Of a stretch of 64,000 nt of DNA, positions 25,739 through 34,275 are shown in pieces. How positions within the stretch are numbered: position 1 is the stretch's first letter; every line of letters begins with the position of its first letter. Both the position numbers and the translations under genes were made by a program. The notes beneath the pieces are model-generated. The model made no database searches and had not been told where the DNA came from. It saw only the letters and a list, made by a program, of their open reading frames with translations. The DNA is taken from the NCBI GenBank assembly GCA_000687675.1, contig JHWS01000002.1:1-64000 (forward strand). Direction: 5' to 3'. This stretch comes from Lachnospiraceae bacterium NC2008 (lineage in GTDB: Bacteria; Bacillota; Clostridia; Lachnospirales; Lachnospiraceae).

Positions 25739-28700
25739 ATGGGGATGCGCAGTAATTTATTTGAAAATGTTGAAAATGAGTTTAAACATGCAACCAAGAA
25801 AGAAATAATTGAGATAGCAAAAAAATCTTTGAAAGAGCTTTTTGAGACTATTGGAGATAGCTTTACAGACAAAGCCTGGTTGGAGGTTATGATTTTAGGC
25901 GCTAAGCTTGGAGTCTCTGGGGATGGTGTTATTAATCCACCGGAAAAAATTCTAATTGACCAGATTTTTAGTGAGGTGGGAAGTGAATATTGTGATTATA
26001 TATACAATCGATTAGGATCTGACATTGAGGAGAGTGACTACGAGCTCGCTCAACAAATAGCTGACTTTCCATATCAAATGGGTGATACAAATATTGCCCT
26101 TTTATTTTTACGTTATGTACTTAGTTTTGCTTATATTGATGGTAAGTTTGAAGATGCAGTTGCAGAAAGGTTGGATGGTTTATTTGGAATGAATCTTATG
26201 TGTGACTTTTTTGCAAGTGGTCAGGAAGAAGAGTCTAATTCAAAAAATAAAATTAAAGTTTCTAAACTTGAAGCAGATATATTTGATTGGTTTTGGCAGG
26301 AAAATAATTTTTGTTCCTTAGATGATGTTGCTAAACACTTTAAAAGAAATCAAAAAAAGGATATTAATATAGCTCTACAAAATCTTGTGAATAAAAAATT
26401 ATTGGCATATTCTGATTTTATGTATTCAAAGAATTATAGCCTTAATCCTGAATTTCAAAGAGGATTTGTTTTACATGAAAATTTTCCGTATGAACTTGTA
26501 ATAGACGAAGAATCTGAAGTTCATCTTGAAGAGTTGGACGAGGAAGATAACAATGACGATGTCGGGATAGAATTAAAAAAAGTTAAAACTATTAAAGAGA
26601 ATGAACAGTTTAAAAAGTTAGAGGATTTAGTAGATACAGTAGACAAGGTTCTGGATGATTTGTCTGAGGTAACTGGTATTGATAGGAATCCGTCGAATAT
26701 TGGTGATACAGGATATGATATGTACAACTGGACCTTTACTGAAAATAAAAATGTAAAAGGAAAAGGTTGGTCAATTGCTATCCCTGATGGATTTAATGTT
26801 ATCAAATCAAAAGAAAGGCTTTTTGAAGCTGTTCCAAAAGGATTGGAAAAAGAAGATAATCCTGCTATTCAAATCCTTGCTGGTAATGAGGGTTCAATAA
26901 ATGTAGATAAGGATCATTGGATGCACCATCCATACGCAAGAAAGGGTGTTGCGGAGGTTATGGGGTTATCAGCCGCAGAGACGGTTGCTCAAATTTCAGG
27001 AATTAGCAGTATTATCAATTGTGATTTTGAAATCGTATCATGTGCATTTGATGATATTATGGCTTATTCTTTAATCCAGGATACTTCACATAAATCATAT
27101 AATTATCAATGTAATGTGATAACAGCAGATAAATCACAGGCGTTACGCGTGGTTGTTGAATTTGTTACAGAAGAACAGAAAAAAATCCTGACTAATTCGG
27201 TACTGCAATGGTTAACTACTTTTAGATTTGATAATCCAAATAAAGCTTGTCCATCTAAAACAAAATTTGATGGTACTGCTTGTCTTAATGAACTGTTAAA
27301 AGGAAAATTTACTAAATTTGAAGAAGCTGTAAAACAAGCTGTAAATGAATACACTATTGCAATAAATGGTAATATCAAAGGCCTTGAATATATGCACAGT
27401 AATGGCCTTTTTGATGTTGGTGATGGTGAAGCAATAAAACTAATCCTTGAAAAAGCAATTGATGTTAAATTGTATTTTATGCAGAAAGCTGATCTGTTAA
27501 TTGATAAATTAATTAATAAATCAGCTCCTTCATCAGTAATAGATGATGCAATGCAGATTCTTTCGGATTTTAATGATGATGTTTTAGAATATGAATTTGA
27601 CAATGTAAAAACAGTAATTGATTTACCAAAGGCTATTTTAGATATTAGAGATAAGTGGAAAAAGATTTCACCAGATGCCTTTAATGCGAAAATTAAGGTA
27701 AAACGAGATCGCATAAAAGGCATAAATGAAAGAAAAAAAGAAAGAGAAGAACGAGAAAAAGAAGATGAGAAGTTTACTGGAATTATAGACCTTTTTTGTA
27801 AAAGGATAAAGAATGTTCAGAGAACTTTTGAAAGGAATGTAGAACATCATAAGCGTATTATAGAATCACGTACTTTTGACGGACCGCATGATTCAGAGTT
27901 ATTAGAATTTTTTTCAGAGTTAGATGATTATATGCAGGAATTAGGCACTGATTCAGAAAAATTAATTATAGAATCTATTGATGCATGTAATAAAATTATT
28001 AAATTTGCAACTCCTAAAGTGGCAATTAGTTTTATTGAAGCAATAGAGGAGGCTGTAGAATATGTTGAGGGCGCAAGTATTTGCAACAAAGAACTGGATG
28101 TTAATTATAAGTATTATTGGGATAATGATATTTCAGAACTTATTGAAAAATTAGATGATATTAAATCTACTCTCAAAAAACGTGAAAAAGAAGAAAAGAA
28201 ACAAGAAGAAAAAGATAGAAAATTCGAAGAATCCCAAAAGTATGGAGTAGCTGAAAAAGATTTAAATAAGCATAAAAAATATATTTATGCTAAGGAAAGA
28301 TTTGAAAGAGCAAAAGAGATAGAAGATTACGAGGAAGTATCAGATGTATTAAGCAAAATTGATGGATATTTAGATGCAGATAAACTTAAATCTGAATGTG
28401 ATGAAAAGTTAGAAAAACTTAAGGAAATTAAGACTCTTAAGGATGAAATTGATAGAGCTTCTAAAATCTGCAAAGAATTAGCTATAACAGTAAATCAATA
28501 TGAACTTGAGTATAATGCTTGTGTTGCGGAAAAGGATAAAGCTATTTCTGACTTTAATAAAAGAATGTCATCATACTATAAAGATAAAAATGAAACCGAA
28601 TCATTATGGGATAGAAATATTAATGAGTTGGAATCAAATTTATCAAATACCGAGAGCAGACTTCTTGAGGCCAGGAGAAATATTGAAAACAATAATATTG

Positions 28701-29017
28701 AATTATCAAAAACCTCTTTTATAAGATTCGGTAAAAAGAAGGCTTTGAGAAAAAATATAGCCGAACTGAATCAGGTAATTATTTCTTTAGAGGAATCTGT
28801 AAAGGATTGCAAATATAACCTGAACATGGCAAATAATAATAAAATCGCAGCTTTACAAAAACTTGATTTAGAAATAAAGAATATGGAAAAAAAGAACAAT
28901 ACCGAATTGGAAAAGGTAAATGTGATAGAGAAAAAACTTTCTGAAGCAAGAACAAAACTAACTAATGCCAGAAATGAACTTGATGAAAAAAAGAAAAAAT
29001 ATGATGCTCTAATTTAA
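25739..29017 (+). CDS. Large TerB-like and coiled-coil protein
   Basis: The 1092-aa protein has an N-terminal TerB-like helical domain (residues about 20-160, LEVMILGAKLGVSGDGVINP with the acidic turn typical of the fold), a winged-helix-like segment near 180-235, an unknown middle region, and long coiled coils: a highly charged stretch near 660-690, another near 830-860 (KREKEEKKQEEKDRKFEE), and the last 190 residues. The start ATG 25739 is preferred to the ATG at 25721, which overlaps the ribosome site. TerB domains occur in Ter stress and phage-defence operons. This is the fourth gene of the helicase operon. Its size and coils suggest a scaffold or SMC-like sensor, but there is no Walker motif. 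Confidence 0.7.
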   Translation: MGMRSNLFENVENEFKHATKKEIIEIAKKSLKELFETIGDSFTDKAWLEVMILGAKLGVSGDGVINPPEKILIDQIFSEVGSEYCDYIYNRLGSDIEESDYELAQQIADFPYQMGDTNIALLFLRYVLSFAYIDGKFEDAVAERLDGLFGMNLMCDFFASGQEEESNSKNKIKVSKLEADIFDWFWQENNFCSLDDVAKHFKRNQKKDINIALQNLVNKKLLAYSDFMYSKNYSLNPEFQRGFVLHENFPYELVIDEESEVHLEELDEEDNNDDVGIELKKVKTIKENEQFKKLEDLVDTVDKVLDDLSEVTGIDRNPSNIGDTGYDMYNWTFTENKNVKGKGWSIAIPDGFNVIKSKERLFEAVPKGLEKEDNPAIQILAGNEGSINVDKDHWMHHPYARKGVAEVMGLSAAETVAQISGISSIINCDFEIVSCAFDDIMAYSLIQDTSHKSYNYQCNVITADKSQALRVVVEFVTEEQKKILTNSVLQWLTTFRFDNPNKACPSKTKFDGTACLNELLKGKFTKFEEAVKQAVNEYTIAINGNIKGLEYMHSNGLFDVGDGEAIKLILEKAIDVKLYFMQKADLLIDKLINKSAPSSVIDDAMQILSDFNDDVLEYEFDNVKTVIDLPKAILDIRDKWKKISPDAFNAKIKVKRDRIKGINERKKEREEREKEDEKFTGIIDLFCKRIKNVQRTFERNVEHHKRIIESRTFDGPHDSELLEFFSELDDYMQELGTDSEKLIIESIDACNKIIKFATPKVAISFIEAIEEAVEYVEGASICNKELDVNYKYYWDNDISELIEKLDDIKSTLKKREKEEKKQEEKDRKFEESQKYGVAEKDLNKHKKYIYAKERFERAKEIEDYEEVSDVLSKIDGYLDADKLKSECDEKLEKLKEIKTLKDEIDRASKICKELAITVNQYELEYNACVAEKDKAISDFNKRMSSYYKDKNETESLWDRNINELESNLSNTESRLLEARRNIENNNIELSKTSFIRFGKKKALRKNIAELNQVIISLEESVKDCKYNLNMANNNKIAALQKLDLEIKNMEKKNNTELEKVNVIEKKLSEARTKLTNARNELDEKKKKYDALI

Positions 29018-29054
29018 TTTGATTTTTGACTATGTTTTATTAGAATATTGAGGG

Positions 29055-29507
29055 TTAAGCTAAATAATAGCCTGTCTTTCCATCATAAAGTTTGACTTGC
29101 TTAGCTTTGCCCTCATAAACAAGTCTTTCTAAAGAACTTGTTATTTTCGGTACACTTCCAAATGCTTCAACATTTTGAACAAAAACAGCGATTGCTGTCA
29201 TTGGCTCGTAAGTAAGTACTTCCAATACTTTTTTATCGTATTCATCTATTAAACTATTTATTGGAGAGGTATTGTATTGACGTAGAGTAGAATGAGCTCG
29301 TTTGTAGCCTGTTCCATCTTTTACAACCTTGCCTTCTTTGATAAGCCTTGATAAAGCTTTTTCAATTTTGGAAATACTCCCAAATTCTTCTGGATTTTTA
29401 ACAAAAATAGCAGTTGGTCTCATTGGTTCGTAAGTAAGAACATCCATTATCTTTTTATCGTATTCATCTTCTTTATTTTTAAATTTTACTTTTATTTCAA
29501 TTCTCAT
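29055..29507 (-). CDS. Tandem winged-helix-like small protein
   Basis: About 150 aa contain two near-repeats of about 50 aa, both built as EYDKK(I/V)-(M/L)(D/E)VLTYEPM followed by a helix-turn-helix (FGSISKIEKALSRLIKEGKV and FGSVPKITSSLERLVYEGKA), which reads like winged helices of the HTH type. The intervening region is basic. It lies opposite the operon and could be its regulator. The ATG at 29507 is chosen although its ribosome site is weak; the frame opens to 29585 with a TTG but has no site there either. Confidence 0.65.
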   Translation of the reverse strand: MRIEIKVKFKNKEDEYDKKIMDVLTYEPMRPTAIFVKNPEEFGSISKIEKALSRLIKEGKVVKDGTGYKRAHSTLRQYNTSPINSLIDEYDKKVLEVLTYEPMTAIAVFVQNVEAFGSVPKITSSLERLVYEGKAKQVKLYDGKTGYYLA

Positions 29508-29680
29508 ACTTTTATATTCTTTCAATATATTGAACTTTGAGTTGATTCCTCGTCGTTTTGTCTGTGTTTTATCTGTCGTTAGCAACTTAGTAATATTCTA
29601 CTTTTAATCTTTTTTAGTTGCAAGTTCACTTAATAATTTCCTAAAAAATCTATGGTTAATTTATAATAGAATCGTAACCG

Positions 29681-29715
29681 AAGGCATTTTCTCGCTTGAG
29701 AAGATGCCTTTTTTA
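29681..29715 (+). terminator. Hairpin with T-run upstream of gene at 29800
   Basis: AAGGCATTTTCTC and GAGAAGATGCCTT form a stem followed by TTTTT on the plus strand. It may attenuate the downstream gene or stop read-through from the left. A diverged version of its right side exists at the remnant copy near 20637. Confidence 0.6.
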
Positions 29716-29848
29716 GTACATTTATTGGTACTGGTAATAAATTAAAATTAGTATATAGTATGAACCATATTGTTACTCTAACCGTTTGGAGGTGCCAACA
29801 TGAAAGAAGTTACCAAGATAATGATAGAAGGGACATCTGGGTATGGCC
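29704..29848 (+). repeat. Direct repeat, intact partner of 20637-20785
   Basis: This is the leader and first codons of the gene at 29800. It aligns over about 145 bp with the left remnant, with scattered substitutions and small indels. The two copies bracket an about 9-kb block. Confidence 0.75.
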
Positions 29849-30732
29849 CTATTGAAGAGGGATATAATGATAAGCTTATTATTGGTCAGGCATTTATAGA
29901 ATATTTATACCAGCCTGCCCAGGAATCCCCGCTGAATCCTTTAAGAAAGTGGAGATATACAACTAATAGTCCTATATTTAAGAAATTATTTAATGAGGTA
30001 GTTTCTTTACTTTCTATAGTCTATGAAACTGATCCGGACCAGGTCTTTTGCACAGATGTTGGTGGATATTCCTTTAATATCAAATATTCTGATGGGAGTA
30101 AATTGAAAAAAACATTTTGGACGGGTGGAAGTATATTTGCCCAGTTATTTCACTGCATAAGTAGGATGGTTCCTGATACGGAATATATGCCGGCATTGCT
30201 ATTGTTAGGTATTTCGGATGTTTATATAGCTCCCTTTGTAGAAGATGGCAAAACGAGGTGGGGGTTATTTTATGAAGATGATAATGGGGATAAGAAGGCA
30301 TTTACCCAGGATTTTAAACCTCTTGTTTTTGATACGTATGCCGATGCCAGGAGTATGCTTGAAGCTATAGAAGCTGAGCAAGATAGGGAAATGTCTGCGG
30401 AGCCATACACTATCCCGGAGGCAAGGTTTTTCGCCGAAAGTCATAAATGGAAGTTTGCGAAAACATACGCAAAGACGGCGCCACATGAGTATCTGGTGAA
30501 GAGATGGCTAAGTGAAGAAGACCAGCGCGGCTTTGAAAGGTTTGTCCAGACTATTAATGAGCATGCTGTGCGGGGATATTTTTATGGCCACCCAAATAAT
30601 TATTTGATACTTGGGGATTATTACTATTGGTTTATGGATGGGCCAGAGAATATGGCTGTGGATTTGATAAATAGAAATACGGTTGATAAGTTGGAATTGA
30701 GGGATGGGGTGTATTATTATAAGGGACTCTAA
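29800..30732 (+). CDS. Unknown 310-aa protein
   Basis: I cannot name this soluble protein. Its C-terminal about 100 residues (AKTAPHEYLVKRWL, FVQTINEHAVRGYFYGHPNNYL, YYYWFMDGP, DLINR) match a recurring domain seen as an add-on in many Firmicute proteins of unknown role, which I recognise without a name. The N-terminal about 200 residues are mixed alpha/beta with a hydrophobic segment near 118-146. GGAGGTGCC precedes the start. The gene is notable because a broken copy of its 5' end lies 9 kb upstream, on the other side of the helicase operon. Confidence 0.6.
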   Translation: MKEVTKIMIEGTSGYGPIEEGYNDKLIIGQAFIEYLYQPAQESPLNPLRKWRYTTNSPIFKKLFNEVVSLLSIVYETDPDQVFCTDVGGYSFNIKYSDGSKLKKTFWTGGSIFAQLFHCISRMVPDTEYMPALLLLGISDVYIAPFVEDGKTRWGLFYEDDNGDKKAFTQDFKPLVFDTYADARSMLEAIEAEQDREMSAEPYTIPEARFFAESHKWKFAKTYAKTAPHEYLVKRWLSEEDQRGFERFVQTINEHAVRGYFYGHPNNYLILGDYYYWFMDGPENMAVDLINRNTVDKLELRDGVYYYKGL

Positions 30733-30776
30733 TCTCGATTCGCGGGCCGAGGTCCGCTGTTATATAGGCTGACGGG
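30729..30776. repeat. Intergenic repeat element, copy 1
   Basis: CTAATCTCGATTCGCGGGCC and a following CGCTGTTATATAGGC occur here and again at 32053-32098. The segment between the two halves can fold into a GC-rich stem. Confidence 0.7.
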
Positions 30777-30801
30777 GCGTGCGTTGCCATTTATATATAT
30801 C

Positions 30802-30838
30802 AAAGGACAGCTAGTATTATGATAGCTGTCCTTTTTAA
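30802..30838. terminator. Bidirectional terminator between convergent genes
   Basis: AAAGGACAGCTA (30802-30813) pairs perfectly with TAGCTGTCCTTT (30823-30834); it is A-flanked on the left and T-flanked on the right. Confidence 0.8.
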
Positions 30839-30839
30839 A

Positions 30840-31718
30840 TTAACTATTAATTGATTTGATAGCTTTAAGCTCCGCTTCGAGTTCTTTTACTCTGGCTAGA
30901 GCTGCGTCACGTTCTGCTTCAGCTTTATCAGCTCTTTCTCTTTCTTCGTCTACCTCTTGCTGCCTTACTCTTTCGAAAGCTGCTTGTTGTGCATCAGTCC
31001 ATTCCAAGTAAGCCACCTCCCATTTATATCTCTTAAGAAAATCACTAAGAATACTATTTTCTAAACAATAACTTATTGCATTTAATATAGCATTTTCAAG
31101 GGACTCTTTGCAACTGAGATACTCGTGAACTTTAGCAACAAACATTGAATAATCGGAGAGTACTTTACACTTGGAAAGAAGTTCTTTACTATGACCGGTA
31201 TTTATATTAATCATTGTTGCTGTCCATTCAAAACGGTTGTCTTTTTCTTTGATTTCAAAAGCATCAGATAGACATAAATACTGAATATCATCATCTGGTA
31301 GTTTGTCATTACCGTTATAGAATACTATGTACTTAGGCGTTGGAATTTTAATTAAACTAGAGCGATACATTAGATCTATGTCGATGGTATTCCTATATAA
31401 ATCAGCAAAGTAAAGCAAACCTCTTAGTGGCATGTTAGGGTTGAATGTACTTTGATGCTCATATAGATTTAATGTCTTATCAAACATAAATGCCACATCA
31501 TTCCGCATTCTGATAAAGAAGGCATCTTCTAGTTCAATAAATTCTAAATCATCCGTGTTTCTATAATCCGAATTATTTAGACTGTTATACAGGTCTAATG
31601 CATACTGCGGGTTCTTTGCAAATAAAAAACGAAATAGACCATCCTTATAATTTCTGTTGGCCTTAAGCTCTGAGTTTTGAGGGAGCTTTTCTTCAAATGG
31701 ATTAGATTTTGAGTTCAA
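30840..31718 (-). CDS. Second Rpn-family PD-(D/E)XK protein
   Basis: This 292-aa paralogue of the gene at 10520 has the same core order: KDGLFRFLF, then NDVAFMFDKTLNLYEHQS, then PKYIVFYNG. The C-terminus is different, ending in an Arg/Glu/Ala heptad coiled coil (about 240-285) instead of a resolvase-like helix-turn-helix. It begins with TTG at 31718, where AAGGAGG has ideal spacing; the longer frame upstream (to 31817) is untranslated leader. Rpn proteins are candidate recombination-promoting nucleases. Tail variation between paralogues may set different partners. Confidence 0.83.
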   Translation of the reverse strand: MNSKSNPFEEKLPQNSELKANRNYKDGLFRFLFAKNPQYALDLYNSLNNSDYRNTDDLEFIELEDAFFIRMRNDVAFMFDKTLNLYEHQSTFNPNMPLRGLLYFADLYRNTIDIDLMYRSSLIKIPTPKYIVFYNGNDKLPDDDIQYLCLSDAFEIKEKDNRFEWTATMININTGHSKELLSKCKVLSDYSMFVAKVHEYLSCKESLENAILNAISYCLENSILSDFLKRYKWEVAYLEWTDAQQAAFERVRQQEVDEERERADKAEAERDAALARVKELEAELKAIKSINS

Positions 31719-32016
31719 TAAAATAACCTCCTTAAAAATAGAATAAAAATAATAGAAATGAAAATCTGTGCGATATGCACATGATAGTGTGTAGAAGAAA
31801 CTACACGTGAATTTCATAAGTTAGATATAAGATAACATATATATTGGGTAGAGTAAATAGTTTATTAATATACTTTATGATGTTGGATAGTTAGCCTAGT
31901 TTTTTGTGAATATATTTCGCATTATTATATATATTGCAAAATATTGCTTTGCGTATTGTTGCTGACTGGCATTTAACTTATAATATTTATCGATATTAGG
32001 AAAGGAGGCTTTGCAT
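31719..32016. other. AT-rich non-coding gap
   Basis: This is the divergent spacer between the Rpn gene and the damaged RelE locus. GTGTAGAAGAAACTACAC near 31787-31804 is a small palindromic hairpin. Near 31974-31999 a TTTAACTTATAATATT region is a plausible promoter for the next frame. Nothing else is recognised. Confidence 0.4.
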
Positions 32017-32058
32017 ATGATCATTGCCTTATATTCCCTCCAGGAGATGGAGGCCTAA
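32017..32058 (+). CDS. 13-codon frame with strong ribosome site, probably a truncated gene start
   Basis: ATG is preceded by AAAGGAGG at good spacing, but the frame ends after MIIALYSLQEMEA, exactly where the repeat element at 32053 begins. It looks like the 5' stub of a disrupted gene, perhaps of the toxin whose C-terminal part lies downstream, or else a short leader peptide. Confidence 0.4.
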   Translation: MIIALYSLQEMEA

Positions 32059-32122
32059 TCTCGATTCGCGGGCCCTTGCCCGCTGTTATATATAGGCCGC
32101 TGGGTTCGCCCAGCGGTTTTTT
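32053..32122. repeat. Intergenic repeat copy 2 fused to CCGCTGGG hairpin terminator
   Basis: The copy-2 element (see 30729) runs directly into the hairpin CCGCTGGG-TTCG-CCCAGCGG (32097-32116) and TTTTTT. The same hairpin ends the genes at 33480 and 34245. Here it sits inside a broken toxin gene. Confidence 0.7.
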
Positions 32123-32276
32123 CACAGGTGATATAAAGCCTTTAGTAGGATATAATGATGGTAGAAGACGTTTAAGAGTTGGAAGTATACGTATTATATT
32201 TAGATATGATGAAAAAGGTGATTTATTAATACTTTCAATTATTGATATTGGTAACCGTGGCGACATATATAAGTAG
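32117..32276 (+). pseudogene. RelE/ParE-family toxin, N-terminus replaced
   Basis: The frame from about 32123 encodes a RelE/ParE C-terminal half (TGDIKPLVGYNDGRRRLRVG then RIIFRYDEKGDLLILSIIDI and NRGDIYK). The N-terminal half (about 35-45 aa) is missing: a terminator hairpin and repeat element lie where it should be. An ATG at 32076 continues the frame artificially without a ribosome site. The intact antitoxin gene follows directly. The toxin is almost certainly inactive, so selection on the antitoxin is relaxed or it has another role. Confidence 0.75.
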
Positions 32277-32287
32277 GAGGCATGATT

Positions 32288-32500
32288 ATGAATAATACAC
32301 TTGTAGAAAAAACATCAAATTTGTTATCAGAACTTCCAGAAGAAGACCTTAATTTAGTATATGAATTAGTAAAAAAACTTGTTAGATCTTGGGACCCTGA
32401 TTTTACAAAACTAACTCCGGAAGAAAAAGAAAGAGTTGATAGAAGTGATGAAGAAATGAAGGCAGGGATATACTATACTGAGGATGAAGTCTGGGACTGA
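32288..32500 (+). CDS. Antitoxin of the broken RelE locus
   Basis: The 70-aa acidic protein (NNTLVEKTSNLLSELPEEDLNLVYELVKKLV) resembles the short helical antitoxins encoded after RelE/ParE-type toxins. ATG 32288 sits seven bases after AGGAGG; an in-frame ATG at 32282 is too close to it. The toxin gene upstream lacks its N-terminus, so this antitoxin has no active partner here. Confidence 0.75.
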   Translation: MNNTLVEKTSNLLSELPEEDLNLVYELVKKLVRSWDPDFTKLTPEEKERVDRSDEEMKAGIYYTEDEVWD

Positions 32501-32505
32501 AGAAA

Positions 32506-33480
32506 ATGAAAAAGAGATTGTTAATAGAATTACTTGCTTTGACTAGTGTGGTTTGTATGGCTTGTGGGAAGGATACAGGCGATGCCCCTGCTACATCATC
32601 ATCTGTGCAGGAGATTAACTTATCTGTGGATACAACTGACAGTTCGGGCTTAGAGACTGGCGGTGATCAGAATAACGTTTCAGTATCTTCATCACAGGTT
32701 GGTGGGGAAAGCATTTGCGATGAAACGACAGAACTTGATTATGATTATGACTATGACGATGAAATAAAAGTTGCAGTGGATGATGCTGTTGCTGCGTCTA
32801 AGTCATTTGCAGATGAGTTTGCCAAGATGGATGAAATCATTGATCATATTAAATCACGCAGAAGTCAGCATGAGACGCAGTATGAATTGAATATGGTATC
32901 TTATTACTATTACAAAGTCTGGGACTGCGAGCTTAACAACCTGTGGGATAGATTTACGGAAACTGTTGATGATAAGACCAAGGATGAATTTCTGGCAGAG
33001 CAGCGAAAATGGATTGCTATAAAAGATTTGGCTGTTGAAGTGATTCTTGGCCCAAGGGAAGATGGCGGCACTATATATCCTATGACAGCCAATATCGTTC
33101 TTTTGGAGGCTACACAGAGACGTTGCTATTATTTGGCCGATGCCCTAGCCTCATACACCGGCCAGTCATATGATATGCCAGAGAAATCTCTGCAGGGATT
33201 ATATGTGGATACTCAAGGAACCAGTGATATATACAGTTCTCTTTCTGTTCAATTAGTATGGGAAATTGAAGCAAACATAACACTTTACAGACTGGGTACA
33301 TTCCATGGAACTATTGAAGATGATGACGGTGCTGGACGTGCCTTATTTGTTTCCGACGATGGCAATATTAAAGGAAATATAACTTATGGCTGGGATGGAG
33401 CAAAATTCGAAGTGACAGATGTCACAGGGGATTCCTTCCTCACCGTTGGCCAAGTATATGAATTTCCGTTTGTGTTCTAG
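32506..33480 (+). CDS. Lipoprotein with LprI-like (lysozyme-inhibitor-type) domain
   Basis: The 324-aa exported protein has a signal peptide ending in a lipobox (CMAC, Cys20), an acidic Ser/Thr-rich linker with an Asp/Tyr stretch to about residue 90, and an LprI/DUF1311-type helical domain at about 130-220 (YYYYKVWDCELNNLWDRFTE, FLAEQRKWIAIKD, ATQRRCYYLADAL) with the paired Cys of that family. The remaining C-terminal part is beta-rich, perhaps a second domain. LprI-type proteins inhibit lysozyme in mycobacteria. Here the role is unproven. Confidence 0.8.
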   Translation: MKKRLLIELLALTSVVCMACGKDTGDAPATSSSVQEINLSVDTTDSSGLETGGDQNNVSVSSSQVGGESICDETTELDYDYDYDDEIKVAVDDAVAASKSFADEFAKMDEIIDHIKSRRSQHETQYELNMVSYYYYKVWDCELNNLWDRFTETVDDKTKDEFLAEQRKWIAIKDLAVEVILGPREDGGTIYPMTANIVLLEATQRRCYYLADALASYTGQSYDMPEKSLQGLYVDTQGTSDIYSSLSVQLVWEIEANITLYRLGTFHGTIEDDDGAGRALFVSDDGNIKGNITYGWDGAKFEVTDVTGDSFLTVGQVYEFPFVF

Positions 33481-33487
33481 TATAGTT

Positions 33488-33517
33488 GCCGCTGGGCGAA
33501 CCCCAGCGGCTTTTTTT
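33488..33517 (+). terminator. Terminator of LprI-like gene (CCGCTGGG family)
   Basis: GCCGCTGGG-CGAA-CCCCAGCGGC stem with T7. It has the same stem sequence as the hairpins at 32097 and 34247. Confidence 0.9.
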
Positions 33518-33558
33518 AATATTTGTATTATGTACTGGAAAACCTTAAAACTTAACTG

Positions 33559-33600
33559 TTGTTAAGGCTAATACTAAATGATATATATAAATTTAGGCAT
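33559..33600 (+). promoter_or_regulatory. Promoter with TTGnTAAGG-type motif, copy A
   Basis: TTGTTA-17-TATATA with AGG directly after the -35 hexamer, then AAATTTAGGCAT. About 50 bp resemble the region at 46961-47012 upstream of another gene. Confidence 0.6.
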
Positions 33601-33627
33601 ATTTTGAATATAAAAAAGGTTCATATT

Positions 33628-34245
33628 ATGAACTATGTGTTAGCAACCTGCTATGGAGGGAAATGCTTGAATCAGGAATATGAATGTCCGAATTGCGGAT
33701 TTAAGAGTTTTGTTAGTCAAACTTGGATATGCCCTATGTGTGGTTTGCTGCTGACTGAACATATTGCAACCATGAATTGGCTTAAACAGTATGAAGATGG
33801 CCAGGTGGCGGAGCCACCGGTGGAGTATCCATTATTCCTTACGCCGCCTGTACCAGTCTTGGTAGGCAAATTACCGAATTCTCAGGGGATGGTTCATTCG
33901 GCGCATTTTTGCGAGGATAATTTTGTTGAGATTTCATATAATGTCTTAGTTTTTTTGGAAAAAAGAATTGAACATAATGAGGATGAAGACGAGGGATACA
34001 CTCTCCTTGGAGCGATAGATGATGCTATAGACGAAAAATTATATGGGCCAAATGTCTTTAAAATCTGCATGGGACTTAGACCAAATGAAATTAAGAATAT
34101 ATTCTATAAAGAAAAGATTTTTAGTGAATATATGATAATTGAGACAACAGATGGCTTACTATTAGAGATAGGTGGTCCCAAGGAACTGTACAGCCAGATT
34201 GAGAGTTGGTGGCACGGCAAGGCATTTCCGGAGATTAATAATTAG
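33628..34245 (+). CDS. Zinc-ribbon protein of unknown function
   Basis: The 205-aa protein has a Cys4 ribbon at the N-terminal end (CPNCGFKSFVSQTWICPMCG, residues about 20-39) followed by a mixed alpha/beta domain of about 150 aa. ATG 33628 is chosen, with AAAGG upstream; the open frame extends to 33559 but that region is promoter. It carries a terminator of the CCGCTGGG family. No membrane segment is seen. I do not recognise the C-terminal domain. Confidence 0.65.
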   Translation: MNYVLATCYGGKCLNQEYECPNCGFKSFVSQTWICPMCGLLLTEHIATMNWLKQYEDGQVAEPPVEYPLFLTPPVPVLVGKLPNSQGMVHSAHFCEDNFVEISYNVLVFLEKRIEHNEDEDEGYTLLGAIDDAIDEKLYGPNVFKICMGLRPNEIKNIFYKEKIFSEYMIIETTDGLLLEIGGPKELYSQIESWWHGKAFPEINN

Positions 34246-34246
34246 G

Positions 34247-34275
34247 CCGCTGGGTTCGCCCAGCGGTATTTTTTT
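34247..34275 (+). terminator. Terminator of zinc-ribbon gene (CCGCTGGG family)
   Basis: CCGCTGGG-TTCG-CCCAGCGG with a following T-rich run, identical in stem to that at 32097. Confidence 0.9.
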
